In this document: in pieces, positions 16,153 to 24,466 of the stretch
How positions within the stretch are numbered: position 1 is the first letter of the stretch
How the letters are laid out: each line of letters starts with the position of its first letter
Assembly: GCA_958348245.1 (NCBI GenBank)
Contig: CATVYJ010000008.1
Coordinates: 1 to 64,000 of the forward strand
DNA: 64,000 nt
Direction of reading: 5' to 3'
DNA from: an uncultured Veillonellaceae bacterium
GTDB lineage: Bacteria; Bacillota; Negativicutes; Veillonellales; Dialisteraceae
Position numbers and translations under genes: made by a program
Notes under the pieces: model-generated
The model's input: the letters and a program-made list of their open reading frames with translations, nothing else
The model's database searches: none
What the model was told of the DNA's origin: nothing

Positions 16153-17418
16153 ATGAACCTAAAAGAATTCTGGAAAGATAAAGAGAAGCCCCGGCTCACG
16201 GCGTACATGGACATTTTCAAATCGCTCGGTCCGGGCCTCATCGTGGCGGTGGGCTTCGTGGACCCGGGCAACTGGGCGTCGAACCTTGCCGCCGGCTCGT
16301 CCTACGGCTACCAGCTCCTGTGGGTGGTGACGCTCTCCACGCTCATGCTCATCATTCTCCAGCACAACGCGGCCCACCTGGGCATCGTCTCCGGGAAATG
16401 CCTCTCCGAAGCGGCCACGGCGTACATGCCGCGCCGGCTCAAAAATTTCATCCTCACCACGGCCATGCTCGCCGCCGTCTCCACCGCGCTGGCGGAGCTC
16501 CTCGGCGGGGCCATCGCCCTGGAAATGCTCTTCGGCGTGCCTCTCCGCGCCGGGGCCTTCGTCATGCTGCTCCTCTCGCTGTACCTCCAATTCAGCCATT
16601 CCTACCAGCGGGTGGAAAAAATCATCGTGGCCTTCGTCTCTCTCATCGGCCTCGCCTTCATGGCGGAGATTTTCCTCGTCCCCGTGGACTGGCCGGCGGC
16701 GCGCGCGGGCTGGGTGACGCCCTCTCTCCCCGCGGGCGCGATGACCGTCGTCATGAGCGTGCTCGGCTCGGTCATCATGCCGCACAATCTGTTTCTCCAT
16801 TCCGAAGTCATCCAGAGCCAGCAGTTTCATCTCTCCGGCCCGGTGACCATCGAGAAAAAGCTGAAGACCGAATACATCGACACCATCTTTTCCATGGGCG
16901 TGGGCTGGGCCATCAACAGCGCCATCATCTTCGTGGCCGCCACGGCGTTCTTTGCCAACGGTATCGAAGTGGACGACCTCGCCCAGGCGGGCGGCCTTCT
17001 CGCCCCCATCCTGGGGCCGCTCTCGGCGCAGCTCTTCGGCGCGGCGCTCCTTTTCGCGGGCATCGCGGCGAGCCTCACCTCCTCCATGGCGGGCGGCTGC
17101 ATCTTCGCGGGCATGCTCGGCGAACCCTACGACTCCGCCGACAAACACACCAAGCTGGGGTCCCTGCTCACCATGGTGCCGGCGTTCCTCCTCATCCTCC
17201 TCATCGATTCGCCTTTCGAAGGGCTCATCTGGTCCCAGACCTTCCTCTCCATGCAGCTCCCCTTCACCATTTTCACTCAGCTCTATCTCACCTCGTCGAC
17301 GCGCGTCATGGGACCGTACGCCAATAAAAAATACACGAAGGCGCTCCTCTGGGGCATCGGCCTTCTGGTGACCTTCTTCAATCTGCTCCTCCTGAAGGAT
17401 CTTTTCGCCGGTCTGTGA
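16153..17418 (+). CDS. mntH: Nramp-family Mn2+/divalent metal transporter
   Basis: Proton-coupled importer of Mn2+ (and often Fe2+) in the inner membrane. At 421 residues it has eleven or so hydrophobic segments. The metal-site motif DPGNW is at residues 36-40, and the second signature, IMPHNLFLHS, carries the Met and His of helix 6. I chose the ATG at 16153 (MNLKEFWKDKEKPRL); the earlier in-frame ATG at 16129 lies next to the operator and has no ribosome binding site, though AAGGAA for 16153 is 12 nt away. The operator suggests repression by a metal-bound regulator. Confidence 0.92.
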   Translation: MNLKEFWKDKEKPRLTAYMDIFKSLGPGLIVAVGFVDPGNWASNLAAGSSYGYQLLWVVTLSTLMLIILQHNAAHLGIVSGKCLSEAATAYMPRRLKNFILTTAMLAAVSTALAELLGGAIALEMLFGVPLRAGAFVMLLLSLYLQFSHSYQRVEKIIVAFVSLIGLAFMAEIFLVPVDWPAARAGWVTPSLPAGAMTVVMSVLGSVIMPHNLFLHSEVIQSQQFHLSGPVTIEKKLKTEYIDTIFSMGVGWAINSAIIFVAATAFFANGIEVDDLAQAGGLLAPILGPLSAQLFGAALLFAGIAASLTSSMAGGCIFAGMLGEPYDSADKHTKLGSLLTMVPAFLLILLIDSPFEGLIWSQTFLSMQLPFTIFTQLYLTSSTRVMGPYANKKYTKALLWGIGLLVTFFNLLLLKDLFAGL

Positions 17419-17422
17419 GACA

Positions 17423-17460
17423 AAAAAAGAACAGCGCCTTTTCGAAGACGCTGTTTTTTT
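17423..17460. terminator. Bidirectional terminator between mntH and azlD
   Basis: AACAGCG and CGCTGTT flank a 12-nt loop, with A-run before and T-run after the stem. Confidence 0.8.
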
Positions 17461-17467
17461 CTGTCTT

Positions 17468-17806
17468 TCACCGGAAAACGAACTGCACGAGCACCATGCA
17501 GCACGCCGTGCCGCCCGCCATGGAGAGCATCATATTCCGCCGCCACAGGTGCAGCCCCGCCGTCACCGCCGCGGAGAGCAGCTCCGGCGCGGGATGCCCG
17601 TCCGCAAAGAGCGGCACATGGCGCAGGCAGTACACCACGAGGAGCGCAAAGACCGCCGCGGGAAGCGCCCGCCCGAGATACCGCACGTACGCCGGCACGG
17701 TCCGCCCCGGTCGGAAAAGGAGAAACGGCAGGAACCGGGTCGCCATGGTCATGGCCGCGCAGATGGCGATGACCGCCGCCTGCTGCCAGAGAGAAAGCTC
17801 CGTCAT
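17468..17806 (-). CDS. azlD: AzlD-type branched-chain amino acid export subunit
   Basis: Small partner of AzlC; together they export branched-chain amino acids. The 112-residue protein has about three to four hydrophobic segments. It shows the family motif MTMATRFLPFLLF near the N-terminus, then YLGRALPAAVFALLVVYCL. The start ATG overlaps the azlC stop (ATGA), so its product is translationally coupled. Much longer in-frame readings upstream are shadows of azlC. Confidence 0.85.
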   Translation of the reverse strand: MTELSLWQQAAVIAICAAMTMATRFLPFLLFRPGRTVPAYVRYLGRALPAAVFALLVVYCLRHVPLFADGHPAPELLSAAVTAGLHLWRRNMMLSMAGGTACCMVLVQFVFR

Positions 17807-18531
17807 GAGAGGCCTCCTTCCCGGCCGCCCATGGCCCGCTCGACAGGCCGGCGGAAAATTGTCAGCGCCAGCACGATGGCGCCCATGGCGGGCAGCATGA
17901 ACCGGTCCGGCCCGAACGCCGCGAGCGCCGCCCCAGACAGTCCGATGCCGAGGAGCGCCGTCCAGGGCCGCTTCTCCCGGAGGAGCTGTTCGAGGAAAAT
18001 CACCACGAACATGGCGGTCATGACGAAGTCCAGCCCCGCCAGATCCAATCCGGACAGCACCGTGCCCAGCAGCCCGCCGAGCAGGGACCCCGTCACCCAG
18101 TACAGATAATCGAGCGCGCTCACAAAGAAATAGAACCAGCCCCGGTCGGAACTGCCGGGGATTCTGGCGGTGTAATTGAGGGCAAACGTCTCGTCGCAGA
18201 GCCAGAAAATGAGAAAGGGCAGCTTCCATCCCATGCCGCTGTATTTCTCCGAGAGCGACAGGCCGTAGAACAGATGGCGCGCCTGCACGACGAGCGCCAC
18301 CGCCGCGGTCTGCACCGGCGCGAACGGCGAGACCAGCATGGCCACCGTCACAAATTCCAGCGAGCCTCCGTAAATCACGGCGGCCATGAGGCAGGGATAC
18401 CAGAAGGGAAACCCCATGGAGTGCATGTACAGGCCGTAGCTCACGCCCACGAACCAGAACCCCGCCAGCATGGGCAGGGTATAGACAAACGCGTCGCCCA
18501 GCGCGTGGCGCACAGGTGCGGAAATTTTCAT
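17803..18531 (-). CDS. azlC: AzlC-type branched-chain amino acid exporter
   Basis: The large subunit of the AzlCD exporter. The 242-residue membrane protein has the family pattern GDAFVYTLPMLAGFWFVGVSYG, then GGSLEFVTVAML and ARHLFYGLSLSEKY. GGAGG stands 6 nt before the ATG at 18531, and the in-frame ATG at 18594 lacks one. A promoter with TTGAGG (18589-18594) and TATACT (18566-18571) lies just upstream. Confidence 0.9.
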   Translation of the reverse strand: MKISAPVRHALGDAFVYTLPMLAGFWFVGVSYGLYMHSMGFPFWYPCLMAAVIYGGSLEFVTVAMLVSPFAPVQTAAVALVVQARHLFYGLSLSEKYSGMGWKLPFLIFWLCDETFALNYTARIPGSSDRGWFYFFVSALDYLYWVTGSLLGGLLGTVLSGLDLAGLDFVMTAMFVVIFLEQLLREKRPWTALLGIGLSGAALAAFGPDRFMLPAMGAIVLALTIFRRPVERAMGGREGGLS

Positions 18532-18565
18532 AGGGACCTCCTTCTTTGCCTTCGGGATGTTCCAT

Positions 18566-18594
18566 AGTATACCGTTTCCGCCCATGGGCCTCAA
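18566..18594 (-). promoter_or_regulatory. Promoter of azlCD
   Basis: Minus strand: TTGAGG (18589-18594), 17-bp spacer, TATACT (18566-18571). Confidence 0.65.
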
Positions 18595-18597
18595 GAT

Positions 18598-18621
18598 GCA
18601 AAAGACGGCCAGCCGGCCGCC
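18598..18621 (-). terminator. Terminator of the MscS gene
   Basis: Minus strand stem GGCGGCC, loop GGCT, GGCCGTC, followed by TTTTGC; it lies about 25 bp after the mscS-type gene. Confidence 0.65.
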
Positions 18622-18644
18622 TTTAACGATGGGGATCTATCGTT

Positions 18645-19487
18645 TTATTTGTCCGCATGGTGCACCACGAGCTGCGGGAAGGGGATGTCGATGCCCGCCC
18701 GGTCGAGCGCCTGCTTCACGGCGATGTAGAGCTCGTTCATGGCGGTGAAATAATCTTCCCGGCGCACCTCCGCCCGGGCGTAGACGGTGATGCTCGAATC
18801 CGCCAGGGCTTTCACGTAGACGGGCATGGTCTCCTGATTCACCACGTAGGGCGACGCGCAGAGGGTCTCCCGGATGAGCGCGACGCACGCCGGCAGATCC
18901 GTGCCGTACCCCACGCCGATATTCATCTCCACATTGCGCGTGTCCAGCCGGGAATAATTGGTGATGACGCTGGAGGTCATGGTGAGATTCGGCACGATGA
19001 TGAGCTGATTGCCCGTCGTCCGCAGCTCCGTGTACATGATGCGGATATTCTCCACATTGCCGCTGGTGCCGCCCCCCGCGTCGATGTAGTCCCCCACGCG
19101 GAAGGGCTGGAACATGAGGATGTAAATGCCCGAGGCGACGTTGCTCACCTTGTCCTTCAGGGCGAGCCCGATGCCGAGGCCGATGCCGCCGAGAGCCGCC
19201 GAGATGGACGTGGTGGAAAAGCCCAGCGTCCCGAGGGCCATCACCGCCACGATGGCCAGGCAGAAGAAATAGGCGAGCTCCGTGATGAAGGTCACCGCCG
19301 AGCTCTCCACGCTGCTCTGGGTGAGGATATTGAAAATCACCCGGCGGATCCAGCGGCAGATCACGTAGCCGATGGCCGCGATGATGAGCGCCGCCAGAAT
19401 TTCCGGCCCCTTCGTGAGCGCAAAATTGACCAGATGCTCCCACACCTGCTCCGTCCAGTCTATGGTCTTTTCTCCTACCTGTTCCAC
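18645..19487 (-). CDS. MscS-family mechanosensitive channel
   Basis: Inner-membrane channel that opens under osmotic down-shock. The 280-residue protein has three membrane segments in the first 115 residues, as in MscS. The pore helix is Gly/Ala-rich (SAALGGIGLGIGLALKD), leading into the beta domain with FQPFRVGDYID and the NLTMTSSVITNYSR stretch. The start is GTG at 19487, with GGAG spaced 8 nt upstream; size is typical (286 for E. coli MscS). It stands alone between two terminators. Confidence 0.92.
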   Translation of the reverse strand: MEQVGEKTIDWTEQVWEHLVNFALTKGPEILAALIIAAIGYVICRWIRRVIFNILTQSSVESSAVTFITELAYFFCLAIVAVMALGTLGFSTTSISAALGGIGLGIGLALKDKVSNVASGIYILMFQPFRVGDYIDAGGGTSGNVENIRIMYTELRTTGNQLIIVPNLTMTSSVITNYSRLDTRNVEMNIGVGYGTDLPACVALIRETLCASPYVVNQETMPVYVKALADSSITVYARAEVRREDYFTAMNELYIAVKQALDRAGIDIPFPQLVVHHADK

Positions 19488-19544
19488 GGCCGTTCTCCTT
19501 TCGCCTCTGTTTCCCCTATCTTAACAAATCGGAGCGCGGCGCGC

Positions 19545-19567
19545 AAAAAAAGAGGAGCCGCCGCTCC
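19545..19567 (-). terminator. Terminator of folD
   Basis: Minus strand GGAGC, loop GGCG, GCTCC, then TCTTTTTTT; 11 bp after folD. Confidence 0.85.
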
Positions 19568-19577
19568 CCTTTCCTTT

Positions 19578-20417
19578 TTACTGCCGTTCCGCCGCCGCCA
19601 CGAGCGACTCGATGACCATGACGGTCGTGACGGACCCCACGCCGCCCGGCACGGGCGTAATGGCGCCGGCCGCGGCCTGCACGCCCTCAAAGTCCACGTC
19701 GCCCACGGTCTTTCCGTCCACGCGGTTGATGCCCACGTCGAGCACGACCGCGCCGGGCTTCACCATGTCCGCCGTGACCGACCCCGGTCGGCCGAGCGCC
19801 GCCGCGAGGATATCCGCTTCCCGCGTGACCGCCGCCAGATCCTTCGTGTGGGAGTGGCACACGGTCACCGTGGCGTTCGCCCGCTGCAGAAGCAGCGCCA
19901 GCGGGCCGCCCACCACGCTGCTTCTGCCGATGACCACGGCGCGCTTCCCGTCCGGATCGATGCCGTAGTGCGCCAGGATCGCCATGCACGCCCGCGGCGT
20001 GCACGGGAAAAGCCCCTCCCGGCCCGCGGCGAGCCGCCCCAGATTGGCCGTGGTGAGCCCGTCGATGTCCTTGTCCGGATCAATGGCTTCGATGACGCGC
20101 TCCCGGGATACCTGCGGGGGCAGCGGCATCATCACGAGGATACCCGTCACCGCCGCGTCGCCGTTGAGCGCGCGCACCGTCATGAGGATATCCTCCTCGG
20201 AAGCCGTCCCGGGCTTCTTCACCAGACGGACGGGGATGCCGTACGCCGCGGCCTGCTTCTCCATGAACGCCGTATACATCGCCGCCGGTTTGCTCTCCCC
20301 GGCCAGGATGATGGCCAGCGTGGGCGTCCTGCCCTTCTCCGCCAGTTTCGCCAGCCGCGCCCGGAGCGCGTCCGCCAGCGCCGCCGCCGTTTCTTTTCCA
20401 TCCAGAATGAGTGCCAT
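19578..20417 (-). CDS. folD: FolD: methylene-THF dehydrogenase / methenyl-THF cyclohydrolase (atypical active site)
   Basis: Cytosolic enzyme interconverting 5,10-methylene-, methenyl- and 10-formyl-THF. The 279-residue protein has the family order: AIILAGESKPAAMYTAF, MMPLPPQV, DPDKDIDGL, then the Rossmann part VVIGRSSVVGGP and ATVTVCHSHT, ending TPVPGGVGSVTTVMV. Where FolD proteins normally read YVxxKxKA, this one reads YTAFMEKQ. The catalytic Lys four residues after Tyr is therefore Met, while the Lys at +6 is kept. VVGGP replaces the usual VVGRP. The start ATG at 20417 has AAGGAG upstream. It follows fhs in the same direction, with a weak hairpin (20442-20466) between them. Confidence 0.92.
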   Translation of the reverse strand: MALILDGKETAAALADALRARLAKLAEKGRTPTLAIILAGESKPAAMYTAFMEKQAAAYGIPVRLVKKPGTASEEDILMTVRALNGDAAVTGILVMMPLPPQVSRERVIEAIDPDKDIDGLTTANLGRLAAGREGLFPCTPRACMAILAHYGIDPDGKRAVVIGRSSVVGGPLALLLQRANATVTVCHSHTKDLAAVTREADILAAALGRPGSVTADMVKPGAVVLDVGINRVDGKTVGDVDFEGVQAAAGAITPVPGGVGSVTTVMVIESLVAAAERQ

Positions 20418-20486
20418 GTGTGCTCCTTTCCGTAAAACAGGCGAAACGCCGCCCGCAGGCAGCGTCCGCACCGTCGTCCAATCCTG

Positions 20487-22154
20487 TCAGAAGAGGCCCG
20501 TGATGTGGCCCTCGTCGTCCACGTCGATATTTTCCGCCGCGGGATGCTTCGGCAGTCCAGGCATGGTCATGATCTTGCCCGTGAGCACCACCACGAAGCC
20601 CGCGCCCGCGGAGACCCGCGCTTCCCGCACGTGGAGCACATGCCCTTCCGGCGCGCCCATCCGCGACGGATCGTCGGTAAAGGACATCTGGGTCTTTGCC
20701 ATGCACACCGGCATATGGCCGAAGCCCATGGCCTCGATATGGGCGAGCTCCTTCTCCGCCGCCTGATCGTACTGGACCCGGCCCGCGCCGTAGATCTTCC
20801 CGGCGATGGTCTCGATCTTTTCCTTCAGCGTGAGCCCGTCTTCATAGAGCGGCGCATACGACGAACCTTCGTCGATGGCGGCCAGCACATCCCGCGCAAG
20901 GGCAAGGCCCCCTTCGCCGCCGTCCGTGAAGACCCGCGACTCCGCCACGACCGCGCCCGCCGCCCGGCACGCTTCTTCCACCACCGCCATTTCCTCCGGC
21001 GTATCCGAAGGGAACATATTGAGCGCCACCACCACGGGCAGGCCGTACTGCTTCAGATTCGCCAGATGGCGGAGCATATTCGGCAGGCCGCGGCGCACCG
21101 CTTCCGGATCCGACTCCGTGAGCTCGTTCTTCGGGCGGCCGCCGTGCATCTTGAGCGCCCGGATGGTCGCCACCAGCACCGCCGCCGCCGGCTTCAGATG
21201 ACCGAAGCGGCACTTGATGTCCAGGAATTTCTCCGCGCCGAGATCCGCGCCGAAGCCCGCCTCCGTCACCACATAGTCCGCCAGATGGAGCGCCGTCTTC
21301 GTGGCGAGCATGGTGTTGCACCCGTGGGCGATATTGGCAAAGGGGCCGCCGTGGATAAAGGCCGGCACATGCTCCAGCGTCTGCACCAGATTCGGCTTCA
21401 GCGCGTCCTTCAGCAGCGCCGCCATCGCGCCCTGCGCGTGGAGATCCCCCGCCGTGACCGGCTCATTGTCATAGGTGTACGCCACGATGATGCGGGCCAG
21501 GCGCGCCTTCAGGTCGGAAATATCCTTCGCGAGACACAGAATGGCCATCACCTCCGACGCGACGGAAATCTGGAAGCTGTCTTCGCGGGGCACGCCGTTC
21601 GCTTTGCCGCCGAGGCCCACCACGATATTCCGGAGCACGCGGTCATTCATGTCCATCACACGGCCCCACACCACGCGCCGCGGGTCGATGCGGAGCGCGT
21701 TGCCCTGCTGCATGTGATTGTCCAGCATGGCCGAGAGCAGATTGTGCGCCGCCGTCACCGCGTGGATATCCCCGGTGAAATGCAGATTGATGTCCTCCAT
21801 GGGCACCACCTGCGAATAGCCGCCGCCGGCCGCGCCGCCCTTCACGCCCATGCACGGGCCGAGAGACGGCTCGCGCAGGCAGATCATCACCTTCCTGCCG
21901 AGCTTTGCCAGCGCCTGCCCGAGCCCCACCGTGGTGGTGGTCTTTCCCTCTCCGGCAGGCGTAGGCGAAATGGCCGTCACGAGAATGAGCTTCCCTTCGG
22001 GCTGCGACTGCACCCGCTTCGTCAGCGCAAGCGACACCTTCGCCTTGTACGGGCCGTACTGCTCCAGCTCCTCCGGCCGGATGCCGATTTTCTCCGCGAT
22101 CTCCCCGATGGGCGCCAGTTTCGCCTGCTGCGCAATTTCAATATCACTGAGCAT
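20487..22154 (-). CDS. fhs: Formate-tetrahydrofolate ligase
   Basis: ATP-dependent joining of formate to THF, giving 10-formyl-THF for purines and initiator tRNA. The 555-residue protein is of family length. The P-loop is TPAGEGKTTTTVGL; further conserved blocks are REPSLGPCMGVKGGAAGGGYSQ split over the substrate site (residues near 95-115), HFTGDIHAV, and ALNMFPSDT. Start at ATG 22154, with GGAGGA upstream. With FolD next door the pair supplies C1 units, and the atypical FolD should be judged together with it. Confidence 0.97.
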   Translation of the reverse strand: MLSDIEIAQQAKLAPIGEIAEKIGIRPEELEQYGPYKAKVSLALTKRVQSQPEGKLILVTAISPTPAGEGKTTTTVGLGQALAKLGRKVMICLREPSLGPCMGVKGGAAGGGYSQVVPMEDINLHFTGDIHAVTAAHNLLSAMLDNHMQQGNALRIDPRRVVWGRVMDMNDRVLRNIVVGLGGKANGVPREDSFQISVASEVMAILCLAKDISDLKARLARIIVAYTYDNEPVTAGDLHAQGAMAALLKDALKPNLVQTLEHVPAFIHGGPFANIAHGCNTMLATKTALHLADYVVTEAGFGADLGAEKFLDIKCRFGHLKPAAAVLVATIRALKMHGGRPKNELTESDPEAVRRGLPNMLRHLANLKQYGLPVVVALNMFPSDTPEEMAVVEEACRAAGAVVAESRVFTDGGEGGLALARDVLAAIDEGSSYAPLYEDGLTLKEKIETIAGKIYGAGRVQYDQAAEKELAHIEAMGFGHMPVCMAKTQMSFTDDPSRMGAPEGHVLHVREARVSAGAGFVVVLTGKIMTMPGLPKHPAAENIDVDDEGHITGLF

Positions 22155-22522
22155 GTTGTCCTCCTCTTTCCACAAAATGCGGACTTCCCCCGCCGCATGC
22201 TTTCATTTTCTTCATTATATCATGCCCTTTCCTTTTCTACCGAAGGGAAAATCCGCCAGCCGCAGCGCAGCCGACGTGCCCGCAGGAAAAGGACCGGGAA
22301 GCTCCGCCCTCTGCAACAATTCTCCACACAGAAAAAGCGGCCGCCGCCAAAAGAGGAAGTCTCATCCGCCGGTGAAAAAGTTTCCACGCGTCCAAATAAA
22401 AGCCGCACGCACAGGACGCGTGAAAAAGCTCTCCGCCGTTTGCATCCATTTGCCGGAAACGGTACGAGGCCCGTCTCTCTGCCGCGCCGCCAGGCGATTC
22501 ACCCTCCATAAAAAACGCCACG
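22155..22522. other. Intergenic stretch before fhs, mostly featureless
   Basis: About 370 bp without a convincing gene. On the minus strand a TATAAT at 22214-22219 is a candidate -10 for fhs, 60 nt before its start. Short minus-strand ORFs here (for example 22220-22408) have no ribosome binding site or recognisable motif. No THF riboswitch was recognised. Confidence 0.5.
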
Positions 22523-22523
22523 C

Positions 22524-22548
22524 AAAAAGAGCAGAGATAGGCTCTGCC
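22524..22548 (-). terminator. Terminator of the secreted unknown protein gene
   Basis: Minus strand GCAGAG (22542-22547) and CTCTGC (22531-22536) around a short loop, followed by TCTTTTTG. Confidence 0.75.
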
Positions 22549-22561
22549 CTTTTTGTGCGCA

Positions 22562-23263
22562 TCAAGCGGCGGATTTGGTTTTGGCCGGTGTGGTTGCGGA
22601 GGTGTCTGCGGCGGTGGTTTTATCCGCTTCTGCATTTTCTGTGTCCGCTTTGCCTTCCGCGGCGGGTTCTTTGTCCGCGGTTTCACCGGGCGCGGTCACT
22701 GTGCCGGAGAGGTTGGTGCTGCGGTCGGTGGGAATGCGGCGGTAGGGGAAATTTTTCTCGAGGCGCTTCCACATTTCGCCGAGGATGTAGTCCGGGCGGG
22801 TGTCGGGGCCTTCGAGCTCCGCGTCGAAGTAGCGCGTGCCGACGCTCTTCACGTCCGCCATGCCGTCTTCCCAGTAATACACCGCGAGCTCCGCGTGGGT
22901 GACGATGACGGGATCGCGGTCGCCGAACATGGGATAGCGGCCGTACTGGTCGAAGCGCACCGCCACAGGCATGACGGCGATGTCCGCGCCCGCGGCGACG
23001 GCGGCGGCGCGCATGGCTTCGGGCCCGGCGGGGCGTTCCGCGCTTTCCACGAGGCGGTAGTAGGGATAGCGGAAAATGCGCCGCATTTCCCGGTCGAGAT
23101 AGGCCGCGGCGTAGCCGTTCCGCCCCGCGGCGGGCAGGAGCAGCACCGCCCGGGTGTTGTCAAAATAGCCTGCCTCGCGGTTGTCCCGGTCGGCGGCGCC
23201 GACGGGCAGGGCGAGACAGAGGAGCGCCGCGAGGGCAAGCATCCATTTCCAGAGTGTACGCAT
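22562..23263 (-). CDS. Secreted protein of unknown function with low-complexity tail
   Basis: I do not recognise this 233-residue protein. Residues 1-23 form a signal peptide (LALAALLCLALPVGAA). The body, residues 24-175, contains RAVLLLPAAGRNGYAAAYLD, AAGADIAVMPVAVRFDQYG and ELAVYYWEDG. This pattern of a nucleotide-free beta/alpha domain predicting a cell-envelope protein resembles small periplasmic proteins of Negativicutes, but no family can be named. From about residue 180 to the end it is rich in Thr, Ala, Glu and Lys, like a wall- or membrane-spanning linker. It is a single gene with its own terminator. Confidence 0.75.
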   Translation of the reverse strand: MRTLWKWMLALAALLCLALPVGAADRDNREAGYFDNTRAVLLLPAAGRNGYAAAYLDREMRRIFRYPYYRLVESAERPAGPEAMRAAAVAAGADIAVMPVAVRFDQYGRYPMFGDRDPVIVTHAELAVYYWEDGMADVKSVGTRYFDAELEGPDTRPDYILGEMWKRLEKNFPYRRIPTDRSTNLSGTVTAPGETADKEPAAEGKADTENAEADKTTAADTSATTPAKTKSAA

Positions 23264-23410
23264 GGGAAGACCTCCTTTGCTTAAAAATAATGTTCCTGTC
23301 TGTAGTGTATCACATCGGGGCGCGTTCTGCCTGCCGCGCGGCCCGGGAAATTTCTCCGCGGAAAATCGGCGGTCTTCTCCGTTTCCTTTTTTCTATGCGA
23401 GGGGAAAGTA

Positions 23411-23419
23411 TGGTATAAT
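23411..23419 (+). promoter_or_regulatory. Extended -10 promoter of the LysR gene
   Basis: TGGTATAAT at 23411-23419; no clear -35. The start codon is 69 bp downstream. Confidence 0.55.
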
Positions 23420-23487
23420 AATAAAAATCTTTTATGAATAGAATTTTTTTATGAAGTCCCCTGCGGATTTCTTGGAGCCAATCAGCG

Positions 23488-24420
23488 ATGAACAATACGG
23501 ACTGGAAAATTCTCATTTACCTGCGGGAGGAACGGAGCATCAACAAGGTGGCGAAGCGTCTTTTCATGACGCAGCCGTCGCTCACGTACCGCCTGGACCA
23601 GATGGAGAAGGAGATCGGCGTGCCGCTCTTCATCCGCACGAACAAGGGTGTCCACTTCACGGACGCGGGCAACCGCCTCTTTTCGTACGCGGAGAAGGAG
23701 CTCCAACGGTACCAGGATATGAAGAATTTTGTCACCCACGAGCCGAATACGATTTCCGGGGTGCTCCGCATCGGCGCGAGCCGCTCGTTCACACAGTCGC
23801 ACATGCCGGCGCTGCTGAAGGGATTTGTGGACAAGTACAACGACATCGAGCTGTCGCTCACGACGATGGCCAGCGACCAGCTGACGAAGCTGGTGAAGAA
23901 GGAGGATATCCAGCTGGCGATCGTCCGGGGCAATCAGCAGTGGCCGGAAATGGATCTGCTCCTGGCGAATCCGCTCATGTATCTCATTTCGGCGCAGCCC
24001 ATCGACTACAAGACGCTGCCCCTTGCGCCGACGATCCGCTACCGGTCGGACCCGGGCCTCGACGAGACGCGCACGAAGTGGTGGCGGCAGAATGTGGGCG
24101 ATCCGCCCCATTTCCTGCTCGCGGTGGACGACTGCCTCACCTGCGTGGAGCTGGTGAACGCCGGGCTGGGCCATTCGGTCATCCCGGGGGATCTCCTTCC
24201 GAAGTGCGACCCGAAGGTGTACCGGCAGGTGCTGCGCGACGCGGACGGCCGCCCCATCTACCGCCCGATCCATCTCATCTGCAAGAACGCCATGACGGTC
24301 TCTACGCCGGTGGCGATGTTCATCGATTATGTGAAACAGTATTTCCGGGAAAACACAAAAATTTCCGAACAGGCTCCGGCGTCGCCGCTGGTGCAGCCTG
24401 CGCTGGTGAAGAACGCATAA
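23488..24420 (+). CDS. LysR-family transcriptional regulator
   Basis: The 310-residue protein has the winged helix-turn-helix at residues 3-62 (SINKVAKRLFMTQPSLTYR, then QMEKEIGVPLFIRTNKGVHFT) and a coinducer-binding domain (about 90-295). The latter includes GVLRIGASRSFTQSHMPALL and the hinge-like ECVELVNAGLGHSVIPGDLL region (here TCVELVNAG). It ends with a Pro/Ala-rich tail. The ligand and target are unknown; the divergent neighbour is the secreted unknown gene at 22562-23263, and LysR proteins often control a divergent neighbour. Confidence 0.92.
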   Translation: MNNTDWKILIYLREERSINKVAKRLFMTQPSLTYRLDQMEKEIGVPLFIRTNKGVHFTDAGNRLFSYAEKELQRYQDMKNFVTHEPNTISGVLRIGASRSFTQSHMPALLKGFVDKYNDIELSLTTMASDQLTKLVKKEDIQLAIVRGNQQWPEMDLLLANPLMYLISAQPIDYKTLPLAPTIRYRSDPGLDETRTKWWRQNVGDPPHFLLAVDDCLTCVELVNAGLGHSVIPGDLLPKCDPKVYRQVLRDADGRPIYRPIHLICKNAMTVSTPVAMFIDYVKQYFRENTKISEQAPASPLVQPALVKNA

Positions 24421-24459
24421 AAAAGAAAAGCACTCTTTCGGGAGTGCTTTTCTTTTTTT
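24421..24459. terminator. Bidirectional terminator between the LysR gene and ygjP-like gene
   Basis: AAAAGCACTC and GAGTGCTTTT form a 10-bp stem (24426-24451) followed by TCTTTTTTT; A-run on the other side. Confidence 0.85.
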
Positions 24460-24466
24460 ATGCCGT

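Noticed and set aside
22155..22522. THF riboswitch or small gene upstream of fhs
   Set aside because: No conserved aptamer pattern and no supported start codon in the region.
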